Source: Armigeres subalbatus (taxonomy: Eukaryota > Arthropoda > Insecta > Diptera > Culicidae). From it: a DNA stretch of 64,000 bases. Each line of letters starts with the position of its first letter. Position 1 is the first letter of the stretch. The stretch lies in the NCBI RefSeq assembly GCF_024139115.2, contig NC_085141.1:400355591-400419590 (forward strand). The letters run 5' to 3'. Below the pieces are notes generated by a model. It was not told the origin of the DNA, did not search any database, and was given only the letters and a program-made list of their open reading frames with translations. This document shows, piece by piece, positions 11,101-22,383 of this stretch. Both the position numbers and the translations under genes were made by a program.

Positions 11101-11413
11101 AGCCGACCCTGGGATTGCCGGGGAGTCTCTTGTGTCCTTGTGGCCTCTTGTGTCCTGTCCTCACTCAAGACCGCGGAAGCCAACCTTTTCGACAACCCTA
11201 TTTCGCAGGCGCGAAAGGAAACTGGTTACTCGGGCGAACTGGGTTTCAAGCCGTCGGAAATTGATCGTCGATATTTTATAATCGACCCTGCCGACACCCA
11301 CAGAAACCCTTTCTCATGCATATAAAAAATAGTATTTTAGCCGTAACTTTTGAGTCCATTGTGCGATTTGATAAATTTTCAATAGGTATTTGACCAACTT
11401 TCAATATACAATG
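11101..11413 (+). other. Moderately GC-rich unassigned segment downstream of the LTR-like block
   Basis: A 61-codon frame (11140-11325) contains NPISQARKETGYSGELGF but matches nothing I recognise. It could be leader or gag-proximal sequence of the LTR-like element, cut by the Transib-like element at 11,414. The compositionally similar stretch at 12,205-12,440 may be its continuation. Confidence 0.25.
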
Positions 11414-11990
11414 CACTCTATGGTCCAGGATACAGATTTACGCGGAAAGATGAATTTTACGCCAGAACTATATTTTTTAGAAAAAAAAACTGTTGTTCTA
11501 CAAAATTGTTCAAATTAGTAAGGCCATCATTATGGTGCAACCGAAAAATAGGGTGGCCCATCATATAAAAAAAAATAGAAAATATTTTTTTATTTCTCGG
11601 AATATTGACATGATATGTTCTACAAAGTTGTAGTGCAGCTTATTCCAATCAATTTTGCCAAAAAAAACTTTTTCTGTAGCTCTTAAGTTGGCTGATTTAG
11701 AGCAATTTTACTTAATTGGATTAGGGTGTACCTCACAAAAACAGTATTTTTGAACTATTTTTTTTGTTTTAGATTTCTCGAAAAAGTCGTATTCAGGTGA
11801 CTTTTAGAGCTAAAAAAATTGCAACTTTTGATGTGTAAATATGCTCAATATCTTTTTCCGATCAAAAGTAATAATCGTTTTTCTGTCAAAATTACATTTT
11901 TTTCATCAGTTGATATCTCCGGTGAGGGCTGACCAAAAAATATATTTACGCGGCATTTGATAGAGAAATTCATTTTCCTTATTATGTCAA
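11414..11990. mobile_element. Transib-like element, second copy (right limit unresolved)
   Basis: From CACTCTATGGTCCAGGATAC onward this matches, in inverse orientation, the uninterrupted backbone of the element at 45,186-50,494. It includes GGGTGGCCCATCATATAA, the block GTTGGCTGATTTAGAGC, and GTTGATATCTCCGG. It lacks the two inserts of the 45-kb copy and so shows their empty sites (near 11,610 and near 11,807). Homology fades after about 11,990 and no right terminus is visible. Non-coding. Confidence 0.7.
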
Positions 11991-12440
11991 AGAATTGGAG
12001 ATATGTTATTTTTTATCTCAAGTTTTACCAATTTTACTAAAATCATGTTTTTCCAAATAAATTGATATAACTCGACAATGGAAGAAGATACAGACGATAT
12101 TCTTATAGCAAAACACGCGTTTTGAAAAGCCCCAAAAGTCTTCAGAAGATGACATTTGTGAGAAATGAACGACGTACATATCCCCAATCGTACAAGCATT
12201 CCGAATGGGGGTTTTTAGACAACATTTTGGCATTTGTCTAAAACTACCTCATGGGACGAACTTTCCAAGTACTTTTCGGAAACCAGCCATCAAGGGTCTA
12301 CCAAGAGAAATTATGTGTTCCCTAAGGGTCGCGTCTTGGTTTGCGCAGTGTCTCTATTTGTCGTCAGAGACACACCCGGCCGTACCGGTATTCAGGCGCA
12401 AGCCACGGTACGCGCAGTCTTCCGATGAGTAACCTCGGTC
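11991..12440. other. Unassigned; short frames at 12,205-12,432
   Basis: AT-rich to about 12,200, then more GC-rich with a frame encoding VRDTPGRTGIQAQATVRAV (about 12,365-12,421). No family recognised. It may belong with the segment at 11,101-11,413. Confidence 0.25.
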
Positions 12441-13189
12441 AGGTTCTATATGACCGCCACTAATGTCGTTCGATCCAATTGCAAATCAAAGTTGTTTTTA
12501 ATATTTGCTTGTAAAACGTATGGCGAAAACATTATGTTGTGTAACCTGATGTTTAACTGTGAGCACGCAATAGCACGCATGTCGAATTAGGCTATATCTA
12601 TATCCTTTTGGAGATATAATGCACGTTTTGCGCAAATCTGCACAACTACATTTATCTTTTTATCATTCTTTGAGTTAACATTAGCGTTGCAGGAAAACTT
12701 GTAGTTGGCAAAGGTTTGACTGTTGTACGAAAGTAGCATCACTTCCTTCCATTATCATAGATAAAGATGAGGATAACCACTGCCTGGAAGCAAGACATTT
12801 TACAAATCGTCTAGATTTGTCCTGGTCAGGGATTGAATCCTAAAGAGAAAGAGCAAGTCTCTCACTTATCATCTCTGTAATCATATACGATATGTAGCAT
12901 ACCGCGAGAAACTTTTTTCGCAAGCTGACTTGATAGAGAACTGGTTCTGGATGCTATACCCCATAATAAATTTCTTTTAGAAAGCTCCAAATGCGGGGAG
13001 CACTGGCTCTGATGATGCATTTCAACTTGTTCTACATACCTGTGCAGTAACCAACACGAAAGGAGCGAAAATAAAGCGAGAATCACCATTTTTCTGTGGG
13101 GACTGCCTATCCGATTCTGTTTTTTCGCACTTGTATACAAGTTTGATAAATTTGTTATCATGGCTTGTTATGATTCGGAACAGTTTTTG
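12441..13189. repeat. Unassigned sequence with a dispersed repeat at 12,855-13,040
   Basis: The stretch with TCTCTCACTTATCATCTCTG, TTCGCAAGCTG, GCTATACCCCAT and TCCAAATGCGG is shared in order with 63,390-63,555 at roughly 70 percent identity by eye. It has no coding potential or obvious termini, so the repeat family is unknown. Confidence 0.55.
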
Positions 13190-13280
13190 CCTCTCGTTTG
13201 GATCGTTTGGTCGAAAATTATTTGACCAAAAGCTATTTTGCCGAATGTTGTATGGCTTAACATGTTGTTTGGCCAAACAA
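13190..13280. repeat. Degenerate TTTGGCCGAAA-type iterons
   Basis: Phrases such as GTTTGGTCGAAAA, TTTTGCCGAATG and GTTTGGCCAAAC recur every 20-24 bases. The same degenerate iteron fills much of 58.4-61.5 kb inside the hAT-like element. Confidence 0.55.
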
Positions 13281-13484
13281 AAGTTAATGTGAAATAATGT
13301 GAAGTGATTTATTATATTTGGGAAGTGTGAAATAAATACAGTTAAACCTCCATGAGTCAATATTAAAGGGACCATCGACTCATGGAAATATCGATATGTG
13401 GAATAGAAAATTCTTGGAAATTCTTGGAAAGACCATCGCAGTAACCCAGAAAATATTTTTTGATATGGCATAATTTGCTTTCAG

Positions 13485-13700
13485 GTTCGACTGTAATGAG
13501 AATTGAGAAATAAGAAATGAGTAATGATGAGTGAAAAGTGAGAAACCTCTCTGCGAAAGTGAGAAACGAGAAGTAATTATTGATGAGTGAGAAGTCTCAC
13601 TCCTGACACCTAGTATGTTCAATTTTTCACAGTGAAAAGTGAGAAAAGAGAAGTGAGGCGTCTCACTGCTCATTTCTTGACACATATTTCACACTTCTCA
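13485..13700. repeat. Low-complexity GAGAARTGAG repeat
   Basis: Degenerate repeats of GAGAAATGAG, GTGAGAAGTG and their inverse TCTCACT fill about 200 bp. The frames at 13,380-13,685 are translations of this repeat, not a gene. Confidence 0.75.
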
Positions 13701-13836
13701 CCCTTTTCCCAGGAAGAAATTTACATTTTTACATTTCCACGTAAAATTCAGACAATTTTCCTGGAGAAATAGAAAAAAAACTGGGATTTAATAAACTATA
13801 AAAAGAAAAAAATTAAGACAAAATAAAGTAATGGAC

Positions 13837-15283
13837 AGGCATTGAAAAAAATCAAATCATGAGTAAAAATCGGCTAAATTCATGCCAACTTGATGCTCTA
13901 CTGCGGCCTAATCGCTGATGCTTTCTAGATCGTTGAAATTTGGCGTTCGTTGATTCAATGTTTAAAGATCTTTATCGCTCACCAATGGGAGACAACTGAG
14001 TGAGGCAAATCACTTGGTAACCTAACAATGAGTGTTGGTACCACACGCTGTTAGAAAAATCTTTTCAGACATTAGGAAAATTTAGTCCGCTATGAGAATG
14101 GAACTCTAATACACTGCATGGGAGACTTTGATACTTTCTCTCCTCCATCCCAGCTACTTGAAAGCAGAGTGAATAAAGCAGAACACCTGATGTGTTTTGG
14201 TTTTATTCTAGTAGAGCGAGCATAACACAAATGCTCCAATCGTAGCTTCCCTGGATACCATACCAAGTTTGGCTTGGCGAACTCTGTTGTTCGTTGTTTA
14301 CGCAGCAACGATCGCTCATAATCATTGTTTGGTATCTATCTGAGCAAGGCTGTTCAGGGCTGTTCACCCACTGGCATAGGATGCTATGATTCAATTAGAT
14401 CAATGCTCGTCCACTTCACTCACGCTTTCAATGCCTGGTAATGGAGCTTTATTAAAGCACAGAGCTCGTAGTAGGTCGTGAAAACAAGTGGTTGAAGAAA
14501 ATTTTCTATCCGTCATTTTTTCCATGTTCATAATTCATGTTTTTTTTTGCAATATAAAATATATTTAGAGATTTAGTAAAAGTGGAGTTCAGTGCGTAGG
14601 CTCTTGAGAAAATAATTGTTTTCCGAAAGCATTGATACTCCAAAATCTCTCCAAACGACGCTGCATAGCCCTGTTATCAACTTGGTACTTGGTGGATACT
14701 CCGGCGAGAAACATTATTGGAACTGGCCCACTCCAATATAAGAACCTCGAATTATTTGTGGTAGATCAAATTAAGGCAGAAGAATGGATTTCTCTTCTTG
14801 CTAAGTATATTTTTTTCATTTCATTTTCTGCTTATGTAGTGGGAGGTAGCTTTTATCACTGAATTCTTAAAGAAGTCAAGATTTTGTTTTACAATAATTG
14901 ACAAGGATTCTAGGTTGACGAAAAATGACTCTGTCCCAAAAACAACTGAGTTGGTTTCAGGCGTTGTATAATAATCTTTCCAATAATCTTGTCAAAACCT
15001 GAAAATTGTGGAAAAAAAAGCTTGGTCAATATCTTACAATTTTTCATTGGCATCTATTCTATGAGAAATTAATTCAACAGTAAAAAGTATACTTACGCAC
15101 AGGTAACAGTTCACATGTGTTAAAAACTGATTGTAATATATAGAATTGAGTGATAAATGTATTAGGTCGTTGGAAAATTTAGAGATAAATGCAATGAATC
15201 ACAATAAGGTTTGGGAACTTTCAAATTCTACGTTTGTCTATAGCCTTATAAATGCAATAACAACTCAAAATTCGATCCGAAAT
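13837..15283. other. Left half of a possible 5-kb retroposon insertion; otherwise unassigned
   Basis: AAGACAAAATAAAGTAATGG at 13,815 recurs almost unchanged at 18,795, directly after the TAAGC-tailed end of the retroposon at 18,480-18,792. At about 14,588 TTCAGTGCGTAGGCTCTTG resembles the 5' unit of the retroposon at 1,560. No RT or endonuclease is visible here. Confidence 0.3.
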
Positions 15284-15318
15284 CGACTACGTTCATTTTT
15301 CATTTATTTAGTTAACAT

Positions 15319-16935
15319 CTACAGATAACACTGAATCAACAATAACACTGATAACACTGAATCAACAATTTGACGCCACAATGCACGGTTCGAGGCCGCA
15401 TCTCTCCATCCTCGGATACGCCCCACGCTCGCCAAGTCGTTTTGCACCTGATCTGCCCATCTCGCTCGCTGCGCTCCACGCCGTCTCGTACCTGCCGGAT
15501 CGGAAGCGAACACCATCTTTGCAGGGTTGCTGTCCGGCATTCTTGCAACATGTCCTGCCCATCGTACCCTTCCGGCTTTAGCTAACTTCTGGGTACTGGG
15601 TTCGCCGTAGAGTTGGGCGAGCTCATGGTTCATTCTTCCCCGCCTCACACCGTCTTCTTGCACACCACCAAAGATGGTCCTAAGCACCCGTCTCTCGAAT
15701 ACTCCGAGTGCTTGCAAGTCCTCCTCGAGCATTGTCCATGTTTCATGTCCGTAGAGGACAACCGGTCTTATAAGCTTCTTGTACATGACACATTTGGTGC
15801 GGTGGCGAATCTTTTTCGACCGCAGTTTCTTCTGGAGCCCGTAGTAGGCCCGACTTCCACAGATGATGCGCCTTCGTATTTCACGACTAACATTGTTATC
15901 AGCCGTTAGCAAGGATTCAAGGTAGACGAATATTTCGACCATCTCGAAGGTATCCCCGTCTATCGTAGCACTGCTTCCCAGGCAGGCTCTGTCGCGCTCG
16001 GTTCCGCCCACAAGCATGTACTTTGTCTTTGACGCATTCACCACCAGTCCAACTTTTGTTGCTTCACGTTCCAGGCGGGTGTACAGTTCTGCCACCTTTG
16101 CAAATGTTCGGCCGACAATGTCCATGTCATCCGCGAAGCAAATAAATTGACTGGATCTGTTGAAAATCGTACCCCGGCTGTTACACCCGGCTCTCCGCAT
16201 GGCACCTTCTAGAACAATGTTGAACAACAGGCACGAAAGTCCATCACCTTGTCTTAGTCCCCGGCGCGATTCGAACGAACTGGAGTGTTCGCCCGAAATC
16301 TTCACACAGTTTTGCACACCATCCACCGTTGCTTTGATCAGTCTGGTAAGCTTCCCAGGGAAGCTGTTCTCGTCCATAATTTTCCATAGCTCTACGCGGT
16401 CTATACTGTCGTATGCCGCCTTGAAATCAACGAACAGATGGTGCGTTGGGACCTGGTATTCACGGCATTTTTGAAGGATTTGCCGTACAGTAAAGATCTG
16501 GTCCGTTGTCGAGCGGCCGTCAACGAAGCCGGCTTGATAACTTCCCACGAACTCGTTCACTAATGGTGACAGACGACGGAAGATGATCTGGGATATCACT
16601 TTGAAGGCGGCATTAAGGATGGTGATCGCTCGAAAGTTCTCACACTCCAGTTTGTCGCCTTTCTTGTAGATGGGGCATATAACCCCTCCCTTCCACTCCT
16701 CCGGTAGCTGTTCGGTTTCCCAGATTCTGACTATCAGTTTGTGCAGGCAAGTGGCCAGCTTTTCCGGGCCCATCTTGATGAGCTCAGCTCCGATACCATC
16801 CTTACCAGCTGCTTTATTGGTCTTTAGCTGTTGAATGGCATCCTTAACTTCCCTCAAGGCTTCCATCGTCCGCTGAACTGACGTAGTCATCTCCTCCGCT
16901 GCCTTGACTTTCACTGCCTGTACTCTCAGCGCCAT
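15319..16935 (-). pseudogene. RTE LINE ORF2: reverse transcriptase and C-terminal domain (538 codons open)
   Basis: RT motifs in order: LKTNKAAGKDGI (about residue 37-48), CPIYKKGDKLECENFRAI, QAGFVDGRSTTDQIF, HLFVDFKAAYDSID (first catalytic Asp, about 175), SRRGLRQGDGLSCLLFN, and CFADDMDI (Asp pair, about 265). VVNASKTKYMLVGG then follows. The C-terminal domain carries YGHETWTML, RVRWAGHVARMPDSNP and QRARWADQVQNDL. This 538-codon span is open and all catalytic residues are present. It is separated by a frameshift near 16,870-16,935 from the endonuclease frame upstream, so the whole ORF2 is broken. Confidence 0.85.
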
Positions 16936-17707
16936 TCAGATGTTCCTCGTAGTGCTGCGTCCACCTTTCGATCACCACACGTTCGTCCGTCAAGATGCTC
17001 CCATCCTTATCCCGGCACATTTCGGCTCGCGGCACGAAGCCTTTGCGGGATGCGTTGAGCTTCTGATAGAACTTGCGTGTATCTTGAGAACGGCGCAGCT
17101 GTTCCATCTCCTCGCACTCCGCTTCTTCCAGGCGGCGTTTCTTCTCCTGAAAAAGGCGGGTCTGCTGTCTCCGCTTCCGTCTATAACGTTTCACGTTCTG
17201 CCGGGTACCTTGCTGCAGCGCGACCGCCCGCGCTGTGTCCTTCTCCTCCAGAATCTGTCTGCACTCTTCGTCGAACCAATCGTTCCGTCGACTTCGTCCC
17301 ACATACCCGACGTTGTTCTCCGCTGCGTCGTTAATGGCTGCTTTGACTGTATTCCAGCAGTCCTCAAGAGGGGCCCCATCTAGCTCACCCTCTTCCGGCA
17401 ACGCTGCCTCGAGATGCTGCGCGTATGCAGTGGCGACATCAGGTTGCTTCAGTCGCTCTAGGTCGTACCGCGGCGGTCGTCGGTACCGAACATTTTTGAT
17501 GACGGATAGTTTTGGGCGCAGTTTAACCATCACCAGATAGTGGTCAGAGTCGATGTTAGCGCCACGATATGTCCTGACGTCGATAATGTCGGATAAGTGC
17601 CGTCCATCAATCAGAACGTGGTCGATTTGTGATTCTGTCTGCATTGGTGATCTCCAGGTGTACCGATACGGGAGGCTGTGTTGGAAGTAGGTGCTGCGAA
17701 TGGCCAT
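16844..17707 (-). pseudogene. RTE LINE ORF2: endonuclease C-terminus and linker
   Basis: Starts in MAIRSTYFQHS with TESQIDHVLIDGRHL and NIDSDHYLVMVKLR, the closing DH motif of the LINE AP-endonuclease. A charged linker follows, with RNDWFDEECRQILEEKD and a basic coiled-coil-like stretch, then EMCRDKDGSILTDERVVIERW. The frame runs off into the overlapping RT frame near 16,900. The first two thirds of the endonuclease are missing by 5' truncation. Confidence 0.75.
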
Positions 17708-17723
17708 ATTCTTGGAGGCAAAC

Positions 17724-18479
17724 CGACTACGTCTTTTTTGATTAGTAATTTAAAATATTTAAAAATTGCATTGATATTTGATAATTTGATTCGTGATTAT
17801 TACTAATATTATCATTATTAGAAAAATCTTTGGCTTTTTACAGGGCCAACTCAAGAAAGCGTTTTTTTGTGGTATATTATTTATTTAAATTAATTAATTT
17901 GATTTTGATTGTTCGAATCCGGTGGTTTGAATTATTGAGCAAATAAAATTATTTGTTGTTTCAACCGAAAAAGGCAATTGGAATAATATGGAATTATAAA
18001 AAAGGTTTATTCCTGCTTTCCAATGATTTATCCAATAGCTTCAAGATTTTTAACAGTTCTAATTGAAACGTTTTTTGGTTAAAACCATCAAAAGTTTAAT
18101 AAATACAAAAAATAAACGCCACATACAATAAACGTAAATTAACAAACTATTTCTTGTTGTGCATTTTTATTTAACCTCAAATTGAGATAATATAGGGGAT
18201 GCTGGATCCAATTACTATCAATGTGGTTGAACAGCCGTGAATATAATCTTATTTTCGATTTCAGTTCCGCTTTCTTCATGCATTCCTTACAGTAAAGAAA
18301 TGATGACGCAGGTGCTTAATCCAGAATTCAAATGGAAAATCGCTCACTTTGAGCGATTAAACAATTCTCGCAAAGAATAAACATTTGAACAAGATAAGGA
18401 AATGGTAATACTGTTGTATAGATGTTACACGGGTCACATCACTTTCCATGGTGAATCCCGATTTATGTTACTGATTCTC
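17724..18479. other. AT-rich DNA without recognised features
   Basis: Very AT-rich. No coding frame, inverted termini or tail seen. It could be part of the proposed 13.8-18.8 kb insertion. Confidence 0.4.
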
Positions 18480-18794
18480 CCACCCAACTAACACAACTTT
18501 CTTCCCGTGATTATTGTGGAGATACAGAGGTATTCTCGGTCTCTAGTCGCAACAATAACCATACACTAACATTCCCTCCCTTTCCCAACTGACTGTAAGG
18601 ACTTTGGCACACGGCCGGCGCCGTTATTGATCAACATTTGTGAGCTGCTGAAACGTGCACTTCGAGAGTAGATGGTAAATCCCAACCACTATTCACTTCT
18701 ATCGAAGTGCAATTTGCACCAGTTCTGATTTATCACGGATTAGCAACCATTGATATGTACAGTCAGTCTAAGCTAAGCTAAGCTAAGCTATAAA
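18480..18794 (+). mobile_element. 3' end of the TAAGC-tailed retroposon family
   Basis: Shares with 2,060-2,331 and 29,055-29,360 the order GAGATACAGAGGTATTC, CTAACATTCCCTCCC, GACTGTAAGGAC, ACGGCCGGC and the closing TACAGTCA. It ends in four AAGCT-type repeats (18,771-18,791). Non-coding. A candidate target duplication follows at 18,795. Confidence 0.7.
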
Positions 18795-18815
18795 AAGACA
18801 AAATAAAGCAATGAC

Positions 18816-21800
18816 TCCCAAAAAGAAAAGGAAACGTTCTCAGTATTTTTAATGACCGAGCTAAAAAAAAGGAATTTGCTGAAAAATAATTCGTTATGTA
18901 TTGTTTTTAAGGAGGCTCAAGAGAGCGAGCAGCAACTCTCTGAAATAATAAACCAGATGCATTATGGGCTCATTCATTCTATTAACCAGTCACATTCCGT
19001 TCTTCCGCTTTCCGGGCTTCGGCGAAATGGCAGACCAAAAGCTACTACTAAATCTTCTAAACTCTGAATGACATCTCATGCTGCCGTTTATATCTCCTCT
19101 ACCTATACCCATCACCATCAGCTATAGTACGATTGCAGAGTTTCAAAAACGTGCAACGAATAGACTCGACCCAGTAGAGCACCAAGATGAAAAACATCGA
19201 CAACAACGGAGTGACCCGTCCACTCTGGCGATTGTAGGTATAGGTACAATGGAACCTGGATCACTGGTTGCCGCGTCAATATCACCTACAGCTGAAGAGC
19301 CGAAGCCGGACCGGTTCGACATTTTCAGCTGTTTATTCGCACCCTTGATATTGTTGTTTTTCCAGCCAACACCATCCGGACAGAAAGGAGCGTGAAATCG
19401 AATCAATGTCCCGCCGCGTCACACAGCTGTCGAATGCCGGACGAAATTTGAAACTTGTTTCTCGATTGATATAACACACTCAAACAAATTCATAATTCAA
19501 AGAAGATTAAGATGATTTGTAAATTACTTACAGAGAATGTTTACACTACAAATAATAAAACAGAACCTTTAAGAACGTCGGACACTCAAAAAAAAATCCA
19601 CGTGGGACTTGAACTCACAGCCACCACGTACGACCTAATTGCCAAATAATTAGGCCTTACATTTTCATGAATATGATTTTGACATCTAATATGCTATTCC
19701 TAGCTTTCTTGTGCACATCTACACGGTCCCCAGTTAGCCTTGGGCGCAAACGCGTGTGATTACCAATCCGGAGATAACAAGATATCCCGGCCAAGGATGA
19801 TTCCGGGTGGGAAACATTTTCGACACTTATGGCATAGTGTATCCATTGTACAACGGCATCCAAAATATTCGACACATTTCTTGCATCTCCTTCTAAGCGT
19901 TGCACAATTTATGGACGTTTTCAAATCAGGCCTAGTTCCAATTGAAATACAGAACTATTTAATAAGAAGAAGTTACGCGAACAAACAAATATTTACTCAA
20001 TTCGTCGAACTGAGTAAAATTATTTGATACCTCTTATTTTTTGATACAAACAAAAATTGTTTAATGAAAATTCAGGTTATTTTAGGCTGGGAGGCCAAAT
20101 ATGTATTTAATCGAATCGCTAGAAATTTAGATTTTGACCATTTTGTATGAAAAAAAACAGCGATTGTGATATCATTATTTCCGGGGGTGCACAACAAGGA
20201 GTTTAAATACAACTTTAACAGCATGGTACGCCACTATGCGTCGCGATGCGCCGGCTACTGGAAGTGGTAATGAAACACTTTCCGGAACGAGCCAGAATCA
20301 CCAGCACGGGTTGTTTGAATCTGGTTGGTCAAAGCCTTATTTGCAGCGAAGCTAAAACAAAACCCTTCACCTAACGTTGCAATGCAAGGCGGTAGCGTAA
20401 TTGAATACCGAGCTTTTAAACTGGCACTTACGTATCTGAAATATGCGAAAGTGTCCAATAAGCCTTGAACCTATTCACCCACTTTAGGCCACCATTATCA
20501 TTCACGTCCTGTGTGGGGTTACATTCGGGAACCAACCACGAAAAAGCCAGACGGTAGCAGCGGTATACACGTTGCAAGCGCAGTTTATGCATTCGTATTG
20601 TACTGGGGGGACCCATAGTAAGCATACCTTCGGAATAGCTGCATAATCTACAGAACGCGTTTGTCGCTAGACATAGTTCCTGCCTTCATTTCCCTGTACA
20701 TGCTCTTGCTTTTCAAACGCTGACCACTGGACACCAAACTGCAGTCAGCAACTCACGATGGAATTTTCAAATATAGTGCAAGAGGTCTGACGATGCAGCT
20801 TCATTACATGCATTTCAGTCTCTGAGCTGGCATGTTTCCATACCGAGTGGAAAGCGTTTGCCCACTGCAATGATGCAACTGAACCAACCAAAAACAGATT
20901 TGAACGAATTAGATTATGGCAATTGTATATTTCGACTACATTATTATTTCTATTGTTCATGGATTATTATGTATTTTTTTTTATAAAATCGATTCTATGA
21001 TTTGAAAGAAATATAATATGATTTTCCCTTTGTTGGTTACTTAGTCAATCAACGAAAACCCTGATTCATCAAAATCATTTGTAATTAACCAAGAGTTCAA
21101 AGATTGTAGTTTGACAGGCCAAATCAGTCGAACTGAAACTAAAGGTTTATAAAACTCTTGGACATTCTTATTAAAAGTTCGTTCTTGAAGTGAAAGTATA
21201 GCCGTCAGTACAACTTCGTTGCACGAGAAGACAAAAATCCAAAATTGTTCAACAACATACTCTGTGACAACCACACTCAGCCAAAGGAAGTCAAACTTCA
21301 GTGTCATCTTTTTTTGTTCAGTTTCATTCCGCCTTTTATATCAGTTCCGTTAGGATATATTCAATTCAATTCGATTGTGGCGTCTGCCGTAGTGCTCACC
21401 ATTCCAGTGATATCTGTTAAACGTCCGAACGAGCAACTTTTCTTATAAATTTCTCGCCAGTTGGGCATAAATCAAAACTCCGTCATAACTTGTAGGTATG
21501 AGCTCAGTTCGCTGTTCGCTGAGTTCGTAGCGGTGGTCATAGACGATGAAAAACTGAGGGCATGATTTTTTTCTGCTGCCTACCACAATGGACTTCCAGT
21601 CAACTAGGCTTGACTTCTTGTTTGCGAAAGCGTGGATGGGTTTGTTCGATTTCTATTTTCGAAGAGTTTACGTTTGGAAAAAGCCTTTTGTTTCAACTGA
21701 CCAAAGTTGTATTGAAAACAAGCCAACAAAATCAAAAGGGCTTTGTTTTTTTCTTTTTATTCTTTCCTGGAATAGGAGTGCATTGATCGTATAAAGTACC

Positions 21801-21868
21801 GTAAGTTACACGGTCATTTTTTTTTTGTTGTAGTTGTCAAACGGTTTTGAAACCGTTTATACTATAGT
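18816..21868. other. Mostly unassigned DNA
   Basis: No recognised protein or element ends. The frames at 19,078-19,395 and 19,740-20,027 show no known motifs. A palindrome AAACGGTTTTGAAACCGTTT lies at about 21,838-21,858 beside the next element. Apart from the tRNA-like block at 19,590 this may be unique sequence. Confidence 0.45.
19590..19660 (-). other. tRNA-like B-box block (tRNA or SINE relic)
   Basis: On the minus strand GAGTTCAAGTCCCACGTGG matches the T-arm/B-box consensus, preceded by an AATTAGG-containing segment that could be a decayed A-box half. No complete cloverleaf can be drawn. It is probably a pseudo-tRNA or SINE head. Confidence 0.3.
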
Positions 21869-22383
21869 TGAGTAATTCTCGCTGAAACCGGGCCACTATT
21901 TACACGAGGTTCTTAAAAATGCCTAAATTTATATTCTTTCGAAAGCTTTCGGCGAATATATTAAGGATCCGAGTTAAATTCTTCAGAAAGATGAACCCCT
22001 AGTTAGTTATACACGAAATCATTTTAATGGACCCCTCGATTTTTGTCAATTCTTGACTCACCAAAACTATCATAACTCCAACATTTCTCAACCGATCGTA
22101 GAGATCAGCATATCGTTGGAAAGAGGAAGAGTGTATCCTCAATTTGCAATAGTAAAAATAGAAGCGGCGATATTGAGTTTTGCCGCCATCTTGGATTTTT
22201 TTTAAAAAACTGTTTTTTCGCCAGGTTCGCAGCCACCGATTTTAAATATTAATACATCGATAGAAAGTTTAGCTTATATTGTGCATTGTGTCCAAAAATC
22301 TCAGGTGTATGTTTTTTCTATCAAAAGTTATGTACTATGAGAAATGTTGGAGTTATGATAGTTTTGGAGAGTCAAGAATTGAC

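Larger units (their letters stand above)
15293..17723 (-). mobile_element. RTE-clade LINE, 5'-truncated copy
   Basis: The copy is flanked by CGACTACGT (15,284-15,292 and 17,724-17,732), a 9-bp duplication. In minus-strand order it holds the end of an AP-endonuclease, a linker, a complete RT and a C-terminal domain. The 3' UTR contains TTGTTGATTCAGTGTTAT repeated in tandem and ends near AAATAAATGAAA. A 77-bp fragment of the same 3' end lies at 44,204. The FADD and RT motif style match mosquito RTE-type LINEs; clade by recollection. Confidence 0.8.

Noticed and set aside
16904..17540. Plus-strand frames of 85-159 codons opposite the RTE LINE
   Set aside because: They lie exactly antisense to the conserved minus-strand endonuclease/linker and contain no motif of their own.
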